From: Viola odorata
Taxonomy: Eukaryota > Streptophyta > Magnoliopsida > Malpighiales > Violaceae
Assembly: GCA_963691705.1 (NCBI GenBank)
Contig: OY829541.1
Coordinates: 57,087,931-57,151,930 of the forward strand
Direction: 5' to 3'
DNA length: 64,000 nt
Shown: positions 21,919 through 32,600 of the stretch, one piece after another
Position numbering within the stretch: the first letter of the stretch is position 1
Layout of the letters: each line of letters opens with the position of its first letter
Made by a program: the position numbers and the translations under genes
The notes under the pieces: generated by a model
The model's database searches: none
Told to the model about the DNA's origin: nothing
What the model saw: the letters and a program-made list of their open reading frames with translations, nothing else

Positions 21919-22456
21919 TGATGACTACTGTTGGTCAGAGTTGCTGTAGTTGTCGTTGAACTCACCTACAAGGCGCCGGAGGGGGGGCTCCGGCGTAGAC
22001 ACTCTGATGTTTAAGTCAGTAAGCGGTTCAAAAATAGCAGAGGTTCTAGTGAGTAAATTATGGCTTACTTGATGTTTCACATTAAGGGGTATTTGTAGGC
22101 CGCTGGAGGCGATATCTGGTCGAAATAGTGATATCCAGGTGAGACATCGCTCTTGATGACGTCACGAGCGATACCTGGGGATGACGTCATCGGCGATACC
22201 TGAGGGAACGTCATGGGCGATGCCTCTGAGGTGGGTGCCGGGGGCGATACCCATGATGATGTCGGGGCGATAACTCTATAGGTCCCTGGGATGGGATGAT
22301 ATGTGATACCTCCCCCTCCGCTGATGTCGACCATCCCAGAAAACACCTCAAGGTCTGGTAGCGATGGCTTATATGTCCGATAAGGCTTGTAGGACTCCGT
22401 CTTCGGCAGGGGTCATAATTACAGAAATGCCCTTAGGATTGCCTTAATGGTTATCA
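21919..22456 (-). repeat. element A 3' LTR (538 bp)
   Basis: Starts TGATGACTACTG and ends GGTTATCA. Beginning (CGCCGGAGG...CTCCGGC) and end align with the LTRs of element B, and the following TAAGCCCAACCGAAAAC matches the B junction. The middle differs from B and holds a degenerate ~25-bp tandem repeat with two TGACGTCA palindromes. Confidence 0.75.
22125..22310 (+). repeat. degenerate ~25-bp tandem repeat with two TGACGTCA sites
   Basis: About five units of the form GGCGATACCTGRGGRATGACGTCA. Exact TGACGTCA palindromes (bZIP/TGA-type core) lie at 22157-22164 and 22182-22189, 25 bp apart; later units are worn (AACGTCA, ATGTCGG). It lies in the U3-like part of the LTR. Confidence 0.6.
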
Positions 22457-23403
22457 TAAGCCCAACCGAAAACGAGCCCGAGTGTTCACCAAGGGTTGTC
22501 GTTCCCTGTCCATGTCTGGAATCTTAAGAGAGGGTCCTTTTCTCCTTATGACGATATACTTGCGAGGTCTCCGAGCTTCTTTGCCTAGTTCAATAAATTT
22601 GATAAGGTTTGGTTTAACGACATGCAGCGCCTAAGTCCGGAGCTTTCTTCCGAGTAAGCGGATTCCGGTTTTCATTCCCGTCCAGAGACCTGTCCTCATA
22701 GGGTATCAAGGAATCAGCGAGAGATGCCGCTACCCCGTCTACAGCCGTTAGGGCGTCACTTTCGCCTAGCGATATTATCCTGTCTGGTCCATCGGCAAGG
22801 CTTAGAAGGTTACGAACTCGTTCGTGCTGTAGGAGAGTTACTGACGGATCACTTTCGACGTCGCCGCGGACTGCGACCAGGTTCGTACCGTTGAGGTAAG
22901 TTTGCATACATTCCGAGTCCATCAGCCTTTTGGGTGAACTGCAAACACGTAGAGGAGATAGGTATTTCACAGAGACATTAGTAAACTTTGTACTTACAGG
23001 GATTCTGAGAACACGCGGGTTCTTTCTTTCCTCTCTGCCCATGGAAACAGCGATATTAACGCGGTTTTATGCCATCAGCTGCCTACGATTTGTGCGGCTT
23101 TACACCACTAGATACCTGCGATATCGGCGAGGCTTTACACTGCTAGGAGCTACCTGCGACATCGACGCGGCCTTACACTGTGGATACCTACAACCGTACG
23201 GCTTTTACGTCATGGCCACCCGTAATGTCGCGCTCCTCGGCGTTTTCTAGGTTTCTTTCTCGTGCTCCTCTCGAATATCTGCGTCGTTAGCAGTATACGA
23301 ACGTCGACCCTCGTTTTCGCTTCAGGTCCATCGGTCTTCGAGGGTAACGGGATGACTCGTCTTTTGAGGACCTCCTTTTTCCCGAAGGCCCTTTTTCGGA
23401 GCC
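22457..23403. other. element A internal segment not present in element B
   Basis: In B only about 195 bp separate the LTR from antisense gene 1, but here about 1 kb does. The extra sequence is GC-richer than host DNA. It holds a minus-strand open frame of 142 codons (22614-23042, MGREERKNP...) that I do not recognise. On the plus strand it has a plausible intron pair (GAG/GTAAGT near 22892 and CTTACAG near 23000). It may be captured host sequence or an ancestral part lost in B. Confidence 0.4.
23082..23220 (+). repeat. four degenerate ~35-bp repeats
   Basis: Units of the form CCTGCGAYATCGRCGNGGCTTTACACTGCTAG follow one another about four times, with indels. No coding content. Confidence 0.5.
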
Positions 23404-23410
23404 TATAAAT
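23404..23410 (+). promoter_or_regulatory. TATA box of antisense gene 1 (element A)
   Basis: TATAAAT lies 62 bp before the start codon at 23466. The same motif sits 67 bp before the homologous start in element B (37811-37817), within conserved flanks CTATAAATC. Confidence 0.6.
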
Positions 23411-23465
23411 CTGAGAGCTTTCTCTACTCACGCTCTTCTCATCTTTTTCTTTCGCAATTTGCATC

Positions 23466-23843
23466 ATGGATCATCTGACTAAAAAATTTCTCCTTTCCAA
23501 GGGCCATACTCTCAAGAACCTCAATGATGGTGACGTCGGGTTCCTGGAGAACATGCTGGTTAAGACCTCCGAGGACATCTTGGAGTTACAAGGGATGCTG
23601 ACCCCACTCCATTCTAGGCTGGGAGCTACATCTCCGGAGGACTTCAATCCTTTAGAGAGCCTGTCGAAGCTAGCCACCTCCATCGCTCGGATTCAAGTGG
23701 TGATTGCCATGCTGCAGCAGCGCAAGGACATGCTGAGGTGCTGCTTGAAGGGAATGAGGGTCACTTCTGCTGACCTCACTCTGGTCATGGATTCCCTGAG
23801 AGATATTCCCGAGGTACCCGAGGATGCTAGCTCTGACGCCTGA
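23466..23843 (+). CDS. antisense gene 1 of element A: small helical protein, 125 aa
   Basis: The function is unknown and I do not recognise a named domain. It starts MDHLTKKFLLSKGHTLKNL and is homologous over its length to the 127-aa protein at 37878-38261 in element B. Shared blocks are TLKNL, GFLE.M, KTSED.LELQG.LTP, EDFNPLES..KLAT, MLQQRKD and CCLKGMR. It looks all-alpha with leucine-rich heptads, has no signal peptide and ends acidic. It is read against gag-pol, just inside the 3' LTR, with its own TATA box and a downstream AATAAA-rich poly(A) region near 23915. The frame is fully open despite the age of element A. Confidence 0.7.
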   Translation: MDHLTKKFLLSKGHTLKNLNDGDVGFLENMLVKTSEDILELQGMLTPLHSRLGATSPEDFNPLESLSKLATSIARIQVVIAMLQQRKDMLRCCLKGMRVTSADLTLVMDSLRDIPEVPEDASSDA

Positions 23844-24325
23844 TGTTGGCGGCTCCCTTTGAACCTTTTCTCTTTTTCTATTTTACGCAACTGTACCTTT
23901 TGGTTGTTAGGCCATAATAAATAAACTGCCTTTATTACGCCGCTTACCACTATTCTTCTTCTTCAACACGTCATTTGTCTCTTTTTGGTTGGCGGCTTCC
24001 CAAGCCCAACCAAAAATGAGTCAGTTATTATACGGTTTTTTCATGACGGTTTTCTCGCTAACAGTTCTGTATTGATGCCACGCCACCGTTTCAGTGTCAA
24101 CTGATTGGGCTAATTTTCAGTTTTCCTCGATTTGTGGGAGATTTCAACAGGCGTGACTGCAAATCCAGATTGGCACCCCAGGTTGTACACGTGTCGATTC
24201 TCAAAAGTCGCGTCGGATAATTAAAAGCTTTTCCCCCTCCTCTGGCTATTTAATGGGATTCTTTTTCCCTTTATTTCCATTCATCTTCTTGTTTGCTTTT
24301 CTCTTAACAGGTTGCTTGTGATCTC

Positions 24326-24741
24326 ATGCCTGGTTCTCATTTTTTGGATATTGCTGCGCGGGATTCTCCGCCAACTCCTCCGACTTCACCAGATTCGGAC
24401 AATCCTCCTCCGTCACCCCCCTGGAGACCGTTCGTCCGCCGGCAGGGTCGCAAAAGGCTGAGGAAAAATGTCTTAAGGGTGCCTGAAATGCTTTCTATTT
24501 CTTCCGCCCCTTCTGTTCAAAAGGGGAAAAAACTATCTTTTCTTTCTCACCATTCGCCAAAGAGGGCTCTTTCTGCCAGTGAGGAAATGGTGATGTCGGC
24601 CACTAAGGAGGAGTCAGGTCGATCAATGATACGCATAGGAAAAAGGGTTGATGAGCCTTTCCTCCCATCAGTAGAGAGCTATCATTCTCAGATGATGATG
24701 TAGTTTATTGCTATGGTATCACTTGGTCTGACAGTGATTAG
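24326..24741 (+). pseudogene. antisense gene 2 of element A: proline-rich basic protein, frameshifted
   Basis: Starts MPGSHFLDIAA and continues with PPTPPTSPDSDNPPPSPPWR and the basic run RRQGRKRLRK. It is homologous to 38747-39169 in B. The open frame ends at 24703, but the conserved C-terminus (SDDDVVYCYGITWSDSD, compare DDDGVYHHGIYWPDED in B) lies in another frame up to a stop at 24741, so a frameshift occurred near 24640-24690. A TATA-like TATTTAA (24247) and a splice-acceptor-like AACAG precede it, as in B. The role is unknown; the basic stretch could be a nuclear-localisation signal. Confidence 0.6.
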
Positions 24742-25192
24742 TTTAGTTTGTCTCGCTTCTTTGTAGATGTCGTATGGCTATTCAAAATGAATGAGATAAC
24801 GCTTCACTTTTTCTTTGTGCCCCTATCGCCTTCACGCGTCAAGGGTTGTCGCGGGGGGATAGTTACTGCTGGGGGCAACCGTCTTTTGGTTTTCAGTAAC
24901 TATCTTCTCCTACAGACATAAATGACTGTCCACGCGTCGCTTTCTGCTCCGCACGTGTCTCACTTTTACAGGCTATTTTTTCTTCAAGTTCGATCTTTAT
25001 AAGGGAACTGCTGTTCTCTTTTATTATTTTTGCCAATACTTTAAAAAATTTCGCACTTTCTCTTTCTTCTGTGCTTCTCCCTACTCAAGAGGAGTTTCTG
25101 CAACTGCTCACCGGAGCCGACGACCTGCTTACTGGCTTCCTGCCCCAGGTATTTTGTTCCCTTCTCGTCGTAGTTTAATTTTCCAGTCCCTT

Positions 25193-26130
25193 ATGTCTCA
25201 TATTAGAGCCGCTGCGGGCACTGAGAATCCCATAGATCTCGAGGCTAGGAGAGCTCGTAGTATTTTTGATTGTAGTGAGGTTTTGAGAGTAGAGCTAGAG
25301 GAGAACGGTATCACCTTTCCCTTGGGCTGCCGCCCTCATATCCCTACGAAGGATATCCGGCTTCATGATGCCATGTGGGGAACGTTCCGGGTGGTTTATT
25401 TCAAGATGTTCCTCTACGAATTTCATCTTCCGATCCATACTTCTCTAATGAAGCTGCTAAATCATTACGATCTCAATCCTGTTCAAATAACTCCATCTTC
25501 CTGGAGTGGGATTTATGCCTTCCTTCGGGCGTGGGAGATGAAGCATATTTTCACTCCCTCCCTCGATCTATTCCGCACGTTTTTCAGCCTGAGTTGCCGC
25601 GACTGCTTGGTGGATATCACCCCAAGATGGAATGACGCCATCGTGTAGTTTTTCTGGCGGAACTTTCAAGGTTTTGAGGACAACGTGGGAAACTGGAAAA
25701 ATGGCTTCTTTACCCTTCGCCTGCCGTCTCGCTGGTGACGCGGGGGTTTTAACCGAGAGATTACCAGTGCCGCTTGGAAAAAACCAGAAGTGCTGTCTAG
25801 TATCGACGTGTCCCATGTTAACGCCTTGTTAGAGATAGAAGGGTCTTTACGCATTCGGGAATTTGCTCGGTTTAGGCCCTTGAAAGAGTGTGCTGTTGGT
25901 GAGTTTTTCTTTGGCCACGTTATCACTTCAATTTGCTCGCTATATTAATATGTTTTCGCTGGCAGGTAGCGCTGAGGGTTGTTCTTCCGGAGGAAATAAC
26001 GTCCCTCTGAACGTAGTGCCGCTTCAAACATTGCCCCCTTCTCCGCCACCTTAGAGCTCCAACCGTTCGACTATTCCGCCGAGGGGAAGGAGAACTAAGA
26101 CTGTCGTGACGCGTAGTGCTTCCGCTAGAC
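25193..26130 (+). pseudogene. antisense gene 3 of element A, part 1 (N-terminal domain)
   Basis: First part of a ~700-aa protein homologous to 39667-41849 in B. Exon 1 (25193-25898) encodes VVYFKMFLYEFHLPI and DLNPVQITPSSWSGIYAFLR, a plant-mobile/gypsy-transposon-like domain. The intron 25899-25965 and the start of exon 2 match B. Premature stops occur at 25646 (TAG where B has CAG) and about 25736 (TGA where B has TGG), plus one near 26052. The gene then breaks at 26130 at the Athila-like insertion (TSD TAGAC) and resumes at 36900, 52784 and 53461. Confidence 0.75.
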
Positions 26131-27796
26131 TGACGGGTGTCGAATCCGTTCATAAAATAAATAAAATACAACTCAGTGCTATGCTACAAATTAATGCAGA
26201 TAGTGGTGAGAGGATCGATCCCACAAGGACAAGCTTCGCCTAATTCTTGAAGTTCCTGTAAATAACCAAGTAAAAGAAACCAAGTTTTGGGGTTGAGATA
26301 TAATTAAACGAAAATACAGTGGATCTAAGATCAGTTGAAAACAATAAAAACAGCTTTAATATAGAGAGAATTACAGTGGAGAAAATATTCCGGGTAGAGA
26401 TCATTGCGAGATGGCATTGGTAAGTTGTTGATCATTGACAAAATACATTTTCGAAATGGTTTTCATAGAAGAAGTTGTGGAACCAGCTCACACTAGATTC
26501 CCAACCTGCTACAAAAGTATTTAAAAGAATCACTTCATTTTAAATACCCTAATCTTCCTAAGTTCATCCTAAGATTCTAATCCGCCACTTTGCCTTGGCT
26601 ATGCAGAGCCTTCTACAAAGGAATCAGAATACTTATGGAAGCACTTGAGAGATTGATTAAATACAGTGAGGTCCCTCTTCTAGACAAGGGAATACTTTCA
26701 TCATCCACGAGTCTGGTCTAGTCTGGCACTTGACCCAGCTATCACCTAGGTCGGCCCTTCTCAAGGCCTCGGGATGGGATGACCGCCTAATTCAATTCCT
26801 TCTATCAGCTTAGACCAAGCAAATACCCCTCATGCCCTGCTGATTTGTCTACAAACGTTCTCCAAGAGTGATGTAATCACAAGGGAACTGACTACACTTG
26901 CCCGAATTAAATTCAAGGTGATCAAGCTCAAAAATTAATGAAGACAAGTTTAAAATTAAAACAAGAAGGTTTGAAATATGAAATTCATTTCTATGAAGCT
27001 TAAACAAGTCTCACAATCAACATACCAGCCAATCTCTTGATCCCTACCAGGAACTAGAGTTTAGTTACAACACATAATCAAAATAAAACAAAAGAAGTTC
27101 AAATCCGAAATTACAAAAAGTGCTGGAATTTCTGGAAAAAGTTGGTAAATGCTGATTTTTCTCCCTATTGTTCTTGATTGTCCTCCCCTCTCCGTTCTCA
27201 ATCTTGCTACCTTAAATGGTCCGTTCCCATGCCTGCAATCTCCTCTCCAAGGACAGTCCACGCCAGCTCACAAGCTCCCAAGAGCTTGTCCTCTAAGTGC
27301 TTGTACATAAATGGGAATATTCTTCATTTTATCAAGAAGAATGTTGATTCATTCTTCCAAGATGTCTTCAAGCACATGAGAATAACATATAGGGGCCCAA
27401 GAAGTCAAGTGTCTGCAAATAATGTATCCCAAGAAGACAGGAAATGCACTAGAGATTAAACAAATCCGGCACGCGGATTCATGGAAAGTGCAGATCCAGC
27501 TGGCCTTCCGGAGGGACGCTTCTTGTCGAGGCCTAGAGGAGAGCTGATCTCGGCAAAATAGAGGAGTGACCTTGAGACGAACAGACCAACTTCAAAGCAG
27601 CAAGGCCGAAAACGGGACTTCAACACCATATGATTGATTACAGCTCTATTCTTCAAGCTTTTCACTCCTTTCCTTCACATTGATGCTCCAAAGGCTGAAT
27701 CATAAGAAAGGAAGCAAATAGGCTCAAAGTAGCATATTTACCATCTCAATTACTAGGAAAAGAGATAGTAAAACAACCAAAATAATCCATCAATCA
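26131..27796 (-). repeat. 3' LTR of the Athila-like element (1666 bp)
   Basis: Same length as the copy at 35229-36894. Six substitutions were counted by eye, five of them transitions. It contains short open frames with no recognisable product and one copy of the GAGGCCT-centred word that recurs in this element. Confidence 0.95.
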
Positions 27797-27811
27797 TAAT
27801 CCCCCACACTT
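27797..27811 (-). promoter_or_regulatory. polypurine tract of the Athila-like element
   Basis: On the minus strand AAGTGTGGGGGATTA lies directly next to the 3' LTR, the position and composition of a plus-strand primer tract. Confidence 0.75.
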
Positions 27812-28215
27812 AATCCATGCTTGCCCCCAAGCATGAACTAAGATAGACAAAGAGAAGACACAACAGAAACAAACACACAAACAAGACACAAAAACGACAA
27901 TCAAACAAACACACAAACAACACACAAACTACACCCCCTTTGAGCAGAAATAAAATCCCTAGACTTGACTCATGCACACACCTCAAAGATCAACTCTTTC
28001 AAGCAAGATTCAACACACCTAACATCACAAATGAGCAAGCATTCAGATAGTGGTATGATAGGCTGCTATACAACCAGAAAATACAAACCTAGGGCCTCTG
28101 TTTTCTTCTCCTTTCGACTCTATAACCAAACATTGCTGCTGACTCTCAAGCAAATAAATTAAAAACACAAGCAATAGGCAAAGAACATTATTAAAACAAG
28201 AAGTGAGCCAAAGGC

Positions 28216-28425
28216 TTCTTTTATTCTTCTTCACCTTTCTTTATTCTATTTTTTTCTTTTTCTTTTTCTTCTCTTCCTTCTTTTTCTTCTCTTTTTTTTT
28301 TCTATATATATATATTTTTTTTCTGTTTTTCTCTTCCTCTTTCCGCATCCCTTTCTTTTCTTTAGGCCTTCGGCCTCTTATACCTCCTTTCTTTCCACAA
28401 TCCCATTTTTTTGAAATCAAAAACA
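28216..28425 (+). repeat. polypyrimidine tract (about 200 bp)
   Basis: Almost only C and T on the plus strand, as TTCTTTTT/CTTCTC-type repeats with a short TATATATA interruption near 28305. On the element's sense strand it is a polypurine stretch in the 3' spacer. No coding content. Confidence 0.8.
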
Positions 28426-29001
28426 TGCACATGCAGACTTGACTCTCATCATGGTGCTATAATCGGTCCAACAACGGGAGTTAGCACACAACCGACCGGA
28501 AGTTTCTCCAAATGGGACGATGGTGCCGAACCATCAACGTCGTGCAATCCGGAGGGTATGATGAGAAGCCACACACAAGGAATTTAAATGGCACACAAGC
28601 AAGCAAAATTAAAGGACTTTAGGCAGCAATGAGAGGATAGGATCCTCATCCCAAGATCTAAGGAGAAGCAAACAATCAGCCCTAGCAAAGTACTTTCTAG
28701 GACAGCAAAGCTAATCATACATCTATGGGAATGAATGCTCAATTGCAAGGTCTGATGTATTCAATATTGCAAGACAGAGTTGATAAATCAAGTGTGTGCA
28801 CAAGACAAGTTTTCGGGATTAAATTCCATGACAAAAGGGTGGAACACAACAAAAAGGACAAACAAAAACTCATGCAAAAACAAAATAAAAACAAGCAGTG
28901 GCGCAAGCAACAAATAGAAATAAACATGCAGTAAAAAGAGAAAAACAAACAGGAGAAACATACATAAAAACTAAAAATAAAAGCATGCAATAAAACACAA
29001 A

Positions 29002-29277
29002 TCACAAAAATAAAAAGAAACACGAAAGTGTCTCCCCCACACTTATCGGACACATTGTCCTCAATGTGAATGAGACTGAACAACAAACAACTAAAAGAAA
29101 ACTAACAGCAAAAGAAAAGAAACATAGACAAAGGAAAAGGAACAGAAGAAACCGGGGGCTTAATGCGGCGGGGCTGGTGGAAAAGCACGGGTCAGAACAG
29201 CAAGGATCTTCGATGGGTGATTCTGGTTGGGGAGGAATGTTGGTAGTCTTACGAGCGGCTGATTTCTTTCTTGTCAT
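29002..29277 (-). other. possible env-like remnant in the Athila 3' spacer, 91 codons
   Basis: A minus-strand frame starting MTRKKSAARKTTN, followed by a proline/cysteine-rich part and a hydrophobic ~25-residue stretch (LLFLFLCLCFFSFAVSFLL). Basic starts and transmembrane segments occur in Athila env-like frames, which normally run to several hundred codons. This one is short, so it is a relic or chance. No function is claimed. Confidence 0.25.
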
Positions 29278-29693
29278 TTTTGCAGATTTTGGAGATGTTG
29301 GTTGAGGAAGAAGATGGCTGCTGGAGAAGATGAAGTGATGGAGGGAGGCGGTGGTTGAGAGTAAAGAGTGGGTTAGTGGGTTTGTGTTGACAGCTTTTTG
29401 AGGGATTGAGGGGTTTGAGTTATAGGAGAAAGCTGAAAGGTTTATTTGGGGATTTATTTGCTTTTTGGTCGTGGGTTTAACGGTTATTTCATTTAATTGG
29501 TTTTGCTGATGTGGCAGATTTGAATAAAAGGGGTGATTCATCCCGAGGCCTCGGGATGAACTGACCTTCGCTGTTCTGAAATTGGCTTGCTCACATCTGA
29601 AAAAAACCGAAAAAGGCTGGCATGGGTTGCCTCCCATGTAGCGTCCCTGTTTGCAGTCTTGGACTCGACTAGATGACCTTTCATGCTGTATCA

Positions 29694-32600
29694 TCATTGA
29701 GGTTCTTCAAGCGTGGTGCTCTCCACGGTGTGGTTTTGGAATTTCTCATAAAAAGGCTTGAGACGATGCCCATTAACTTTGAAAATGTTCTGATCCTCCT
29801 GGTTTTGAATTTCAACAGCACCATTGGGGTACACATTAGTAATCACATAAGGACCAGTCCATCGGCTCTTCAATTTTCCAGCAAGGATGCAGAATCTTGA
29901 GCTGAATAGAAGCACTTTCTGCCCAACTGTCAAGGCCTTGGGACGAATGGACCTGTCATGGTACATTTTGGCCCTAACCTTGATAATTGCAGAATTTTCG
30001 TAGGCATCATTTCTCAACTCCTCCAACTCCTGAACTTGCATTTTTCTGTGGGATCCAGCTTCTGAAATGTTCATATTGCAATTTTTAATAGCCCAATAGG
30101 CTTTGTGCTGAATTTCCACGGGTAAATGGCATGATTTGCCATAAACCAACTTATAAGGAGTTGTCCCAATGGAGGTTTTGAATGCTGTTCTATACGCCCA
30201 CAGCGCATCATCTAATCTCTGGCTCCAGTCTCCTCGATCTGGTCTGACCGTCTTGCTCAAGATGGATTTTACTTCTCTATTTGACAATTCAGCCAATCCA
30301 TTTGTTTGAGGATGATAGGCAGTGGACACACGATGAGTGATGTTGTACTTGGCGAAGAGAGTTGTCACAACCTTGTTACAGAAGTGGCTGCCTCTGTCAC
30401 TGATGATCACTCGTGGCACTCCAAATCTGTTAAGGATTTGGGATTTGAAGAATGAAACAACGGTCTTTGCATCATCAGCTCTTGTTGCCTTCGCTTCCAC
30501 CCATTTAGATAGGTAGTCTACTGCCAAAACGATGTAGAAGTTGCCTCCTGAATTGGGGAATGGACCCATGAAGTCTATCCCCCAAACATCAAAAATCTCA
30601 CAAACAAAAATTGGGGTTAAAGGCATCTGATCTCTAGAGGAAATATTACCCGATTTTTGACATTCTAAACAAGTTTTGCAAAACTGAAATGAATCTTTAA
30701 ATAAATTCGGCCAGAAAAAACCTGATTCGAGAACCTTATGGGTTGTTCTCTTAAATCCGAAGTGTCCTCCACAAGCATAAGCATGGCAAAAATTTAAAAT
30801 AGAAGGAACTTCACTCTCAAGCACACATCTTCGTAGGATTTTATCATTTCCCACATGCCAAAGGTATGGATCGTCCCATATGTACTTTCTGGAATCTCTC
30901 ATAATCTTTCCCTTCTCTCGTGCAAGGTAGTGACCATGAAATTTACCCGTAGCAAGGTAATTGACAATATCAGAAAACCATGGTCTCTTCTCGAGGCCTA
31001 GAAACAAGCGCTCATCTGGGAATTCTTCCTTGACTGGGTCTGATTTGGTGTCAACCAAAATTCTGCTCAAGTGATCAGCCACCACATTTTCTTTGCCCTT
31101 TTTGTCTTTGATATCAAGATCAAACTCCTGCAACAGTAGTATCCACCGAATCAATCTTGGCTTTGCTTCCTTCTTTGACAAGAGATACTTCAAGGCTGCA
31201 TGGTCAGAATAAATTATGACTTTAGTGCCAAGAAGATAAGAACGAAATTTATCTAAAGCAAAGACAATTGAAAACAATTCTTTTTCTGTTGTGGTGTAAT
31301 TTCTTTGGGCTTCATCAAGCATCCTAGAGGCATAATAAATCACGTGTGGGCTCTTGTCAAATTTCTGTCCAAGAACAGCCCCCACAGCTGCATCACTTGC
31401 ATCACACATGAGTTCAAATGGTCTTGTCCAGTCGGGTGCTTGAATCACTGGTGCTGTCACTAGCTTCTGTTTCAAGAGGTCGAACGCCTCTTTGCATTGC
31501 TCATTGAAGTCGAATTTTGCATCCTTTTGCAGCAGCCTACACATAGGCTCCGCAACCTTTGAAAAATCCTTGATAAAACGTCTATAAAAACCTGCAAGGC
31601 CTAGAAATGAACGGACATCTCGTACACAAGATGGGTAAGGCAATGAATCAATCACATCAATTTTAGCTTTGTCCACTTCTATTCCTTGCTTTGAAATAAT
31701 ATGGCCTAAAATTAATCCTTGATTTACCATAAAATGGCATTTCTCATAATTTAAAACCAAATTAGTTTCCATGCATCTAATCAAGACTTTTCTCAAGTTT
31801 TCCAAACACTCATCAAATGAATTTCCATAAACAGTAAAATCGTCCATGAAAACTTCTATTCCTTTCTCTACAAAATCAGAAAATATACTAACCATACACC
31901 TCTGAAAAGTAGCAGGTGCATTACACAAACCAAATGGCATCCTCTTATATGCAAACGTGCCAAAGGGGCAAGTAAAGGTTGTCTTTTCTTGGTCTTCAAT
32001 GGCAACGGGAATTTGATGGAATCCTGAAAATCCATCGAGACAACAATAGTGTGACTTACCTGCCAACCTCTCAAGCATTTGATCAATAAATGGCAGAGGA
32101 AAATGATCCTTCCTAGTAGCATTGTTCAGCCTTCGATAGTCTATGCAAACTCTCCAAGAATTTTGCTCTCTCTTTGGCACCAATTCGCCTTCATTGTTAG
32201 CTACCACTGTAATTCCTGATTTTTTTGGAACGACCTGCACAGGACTAACCCAAGAAGAGTCAGAAATAGGATAGATTACACCTGCAGCAAGAAGTTTAAG
32301 AATTTCCTTTTTCACGACTTCCATCATTGGAGGATTAAGCCTCCTTTGTGGTTGTCTCACGGTTTTGCTGCCTTCTTCTAGGTGTATTCTGTGCGTGCAG
32401 ATGGCAGGAGATATTCCCTTTATGTCAGCTATGGTCCAGCCAATTGCTCCCTTGAATTCCTTCAAGACATTCAAAAGTCTTTCTTCTTGCGTGTTGGTCA
32501 GCTTGCTGGAAATTATGACCGGTAGGCTCTTCTCGAGGCCTAGAAACGAGTACTTCAGGTGCTCAGGTAATGTTTTGAGTTCCAAGTCAGGTGCCTGCAA

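Noticed and set aside
27061..27665. Small genes inside the Athila LTRs (repeated at 36159-36763)
   Set aside because: They are present twice only because the LTR is; lengths of 66-93 codons, no recognisable domain and no support beyond being open.
28241..28442. Lysine-rich or phenylalanine-rich small proteins
   Set aside because: These frames are only translations of a polypyrimidine/polypurine tract.
29002..29697. Full env-like gene of the Athila-like element
   Set aside because: The open stretch is short and includes the pol-spacer region; only a weak ~91-codon remnant with one hydrophobic segment can be argued.
30988..32545. Recombination or attachment sites at the GAGGCCT palindromes
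   Set aside because: The words are repeated, but nothing links them to a recombinase; kept only as a motif finding.
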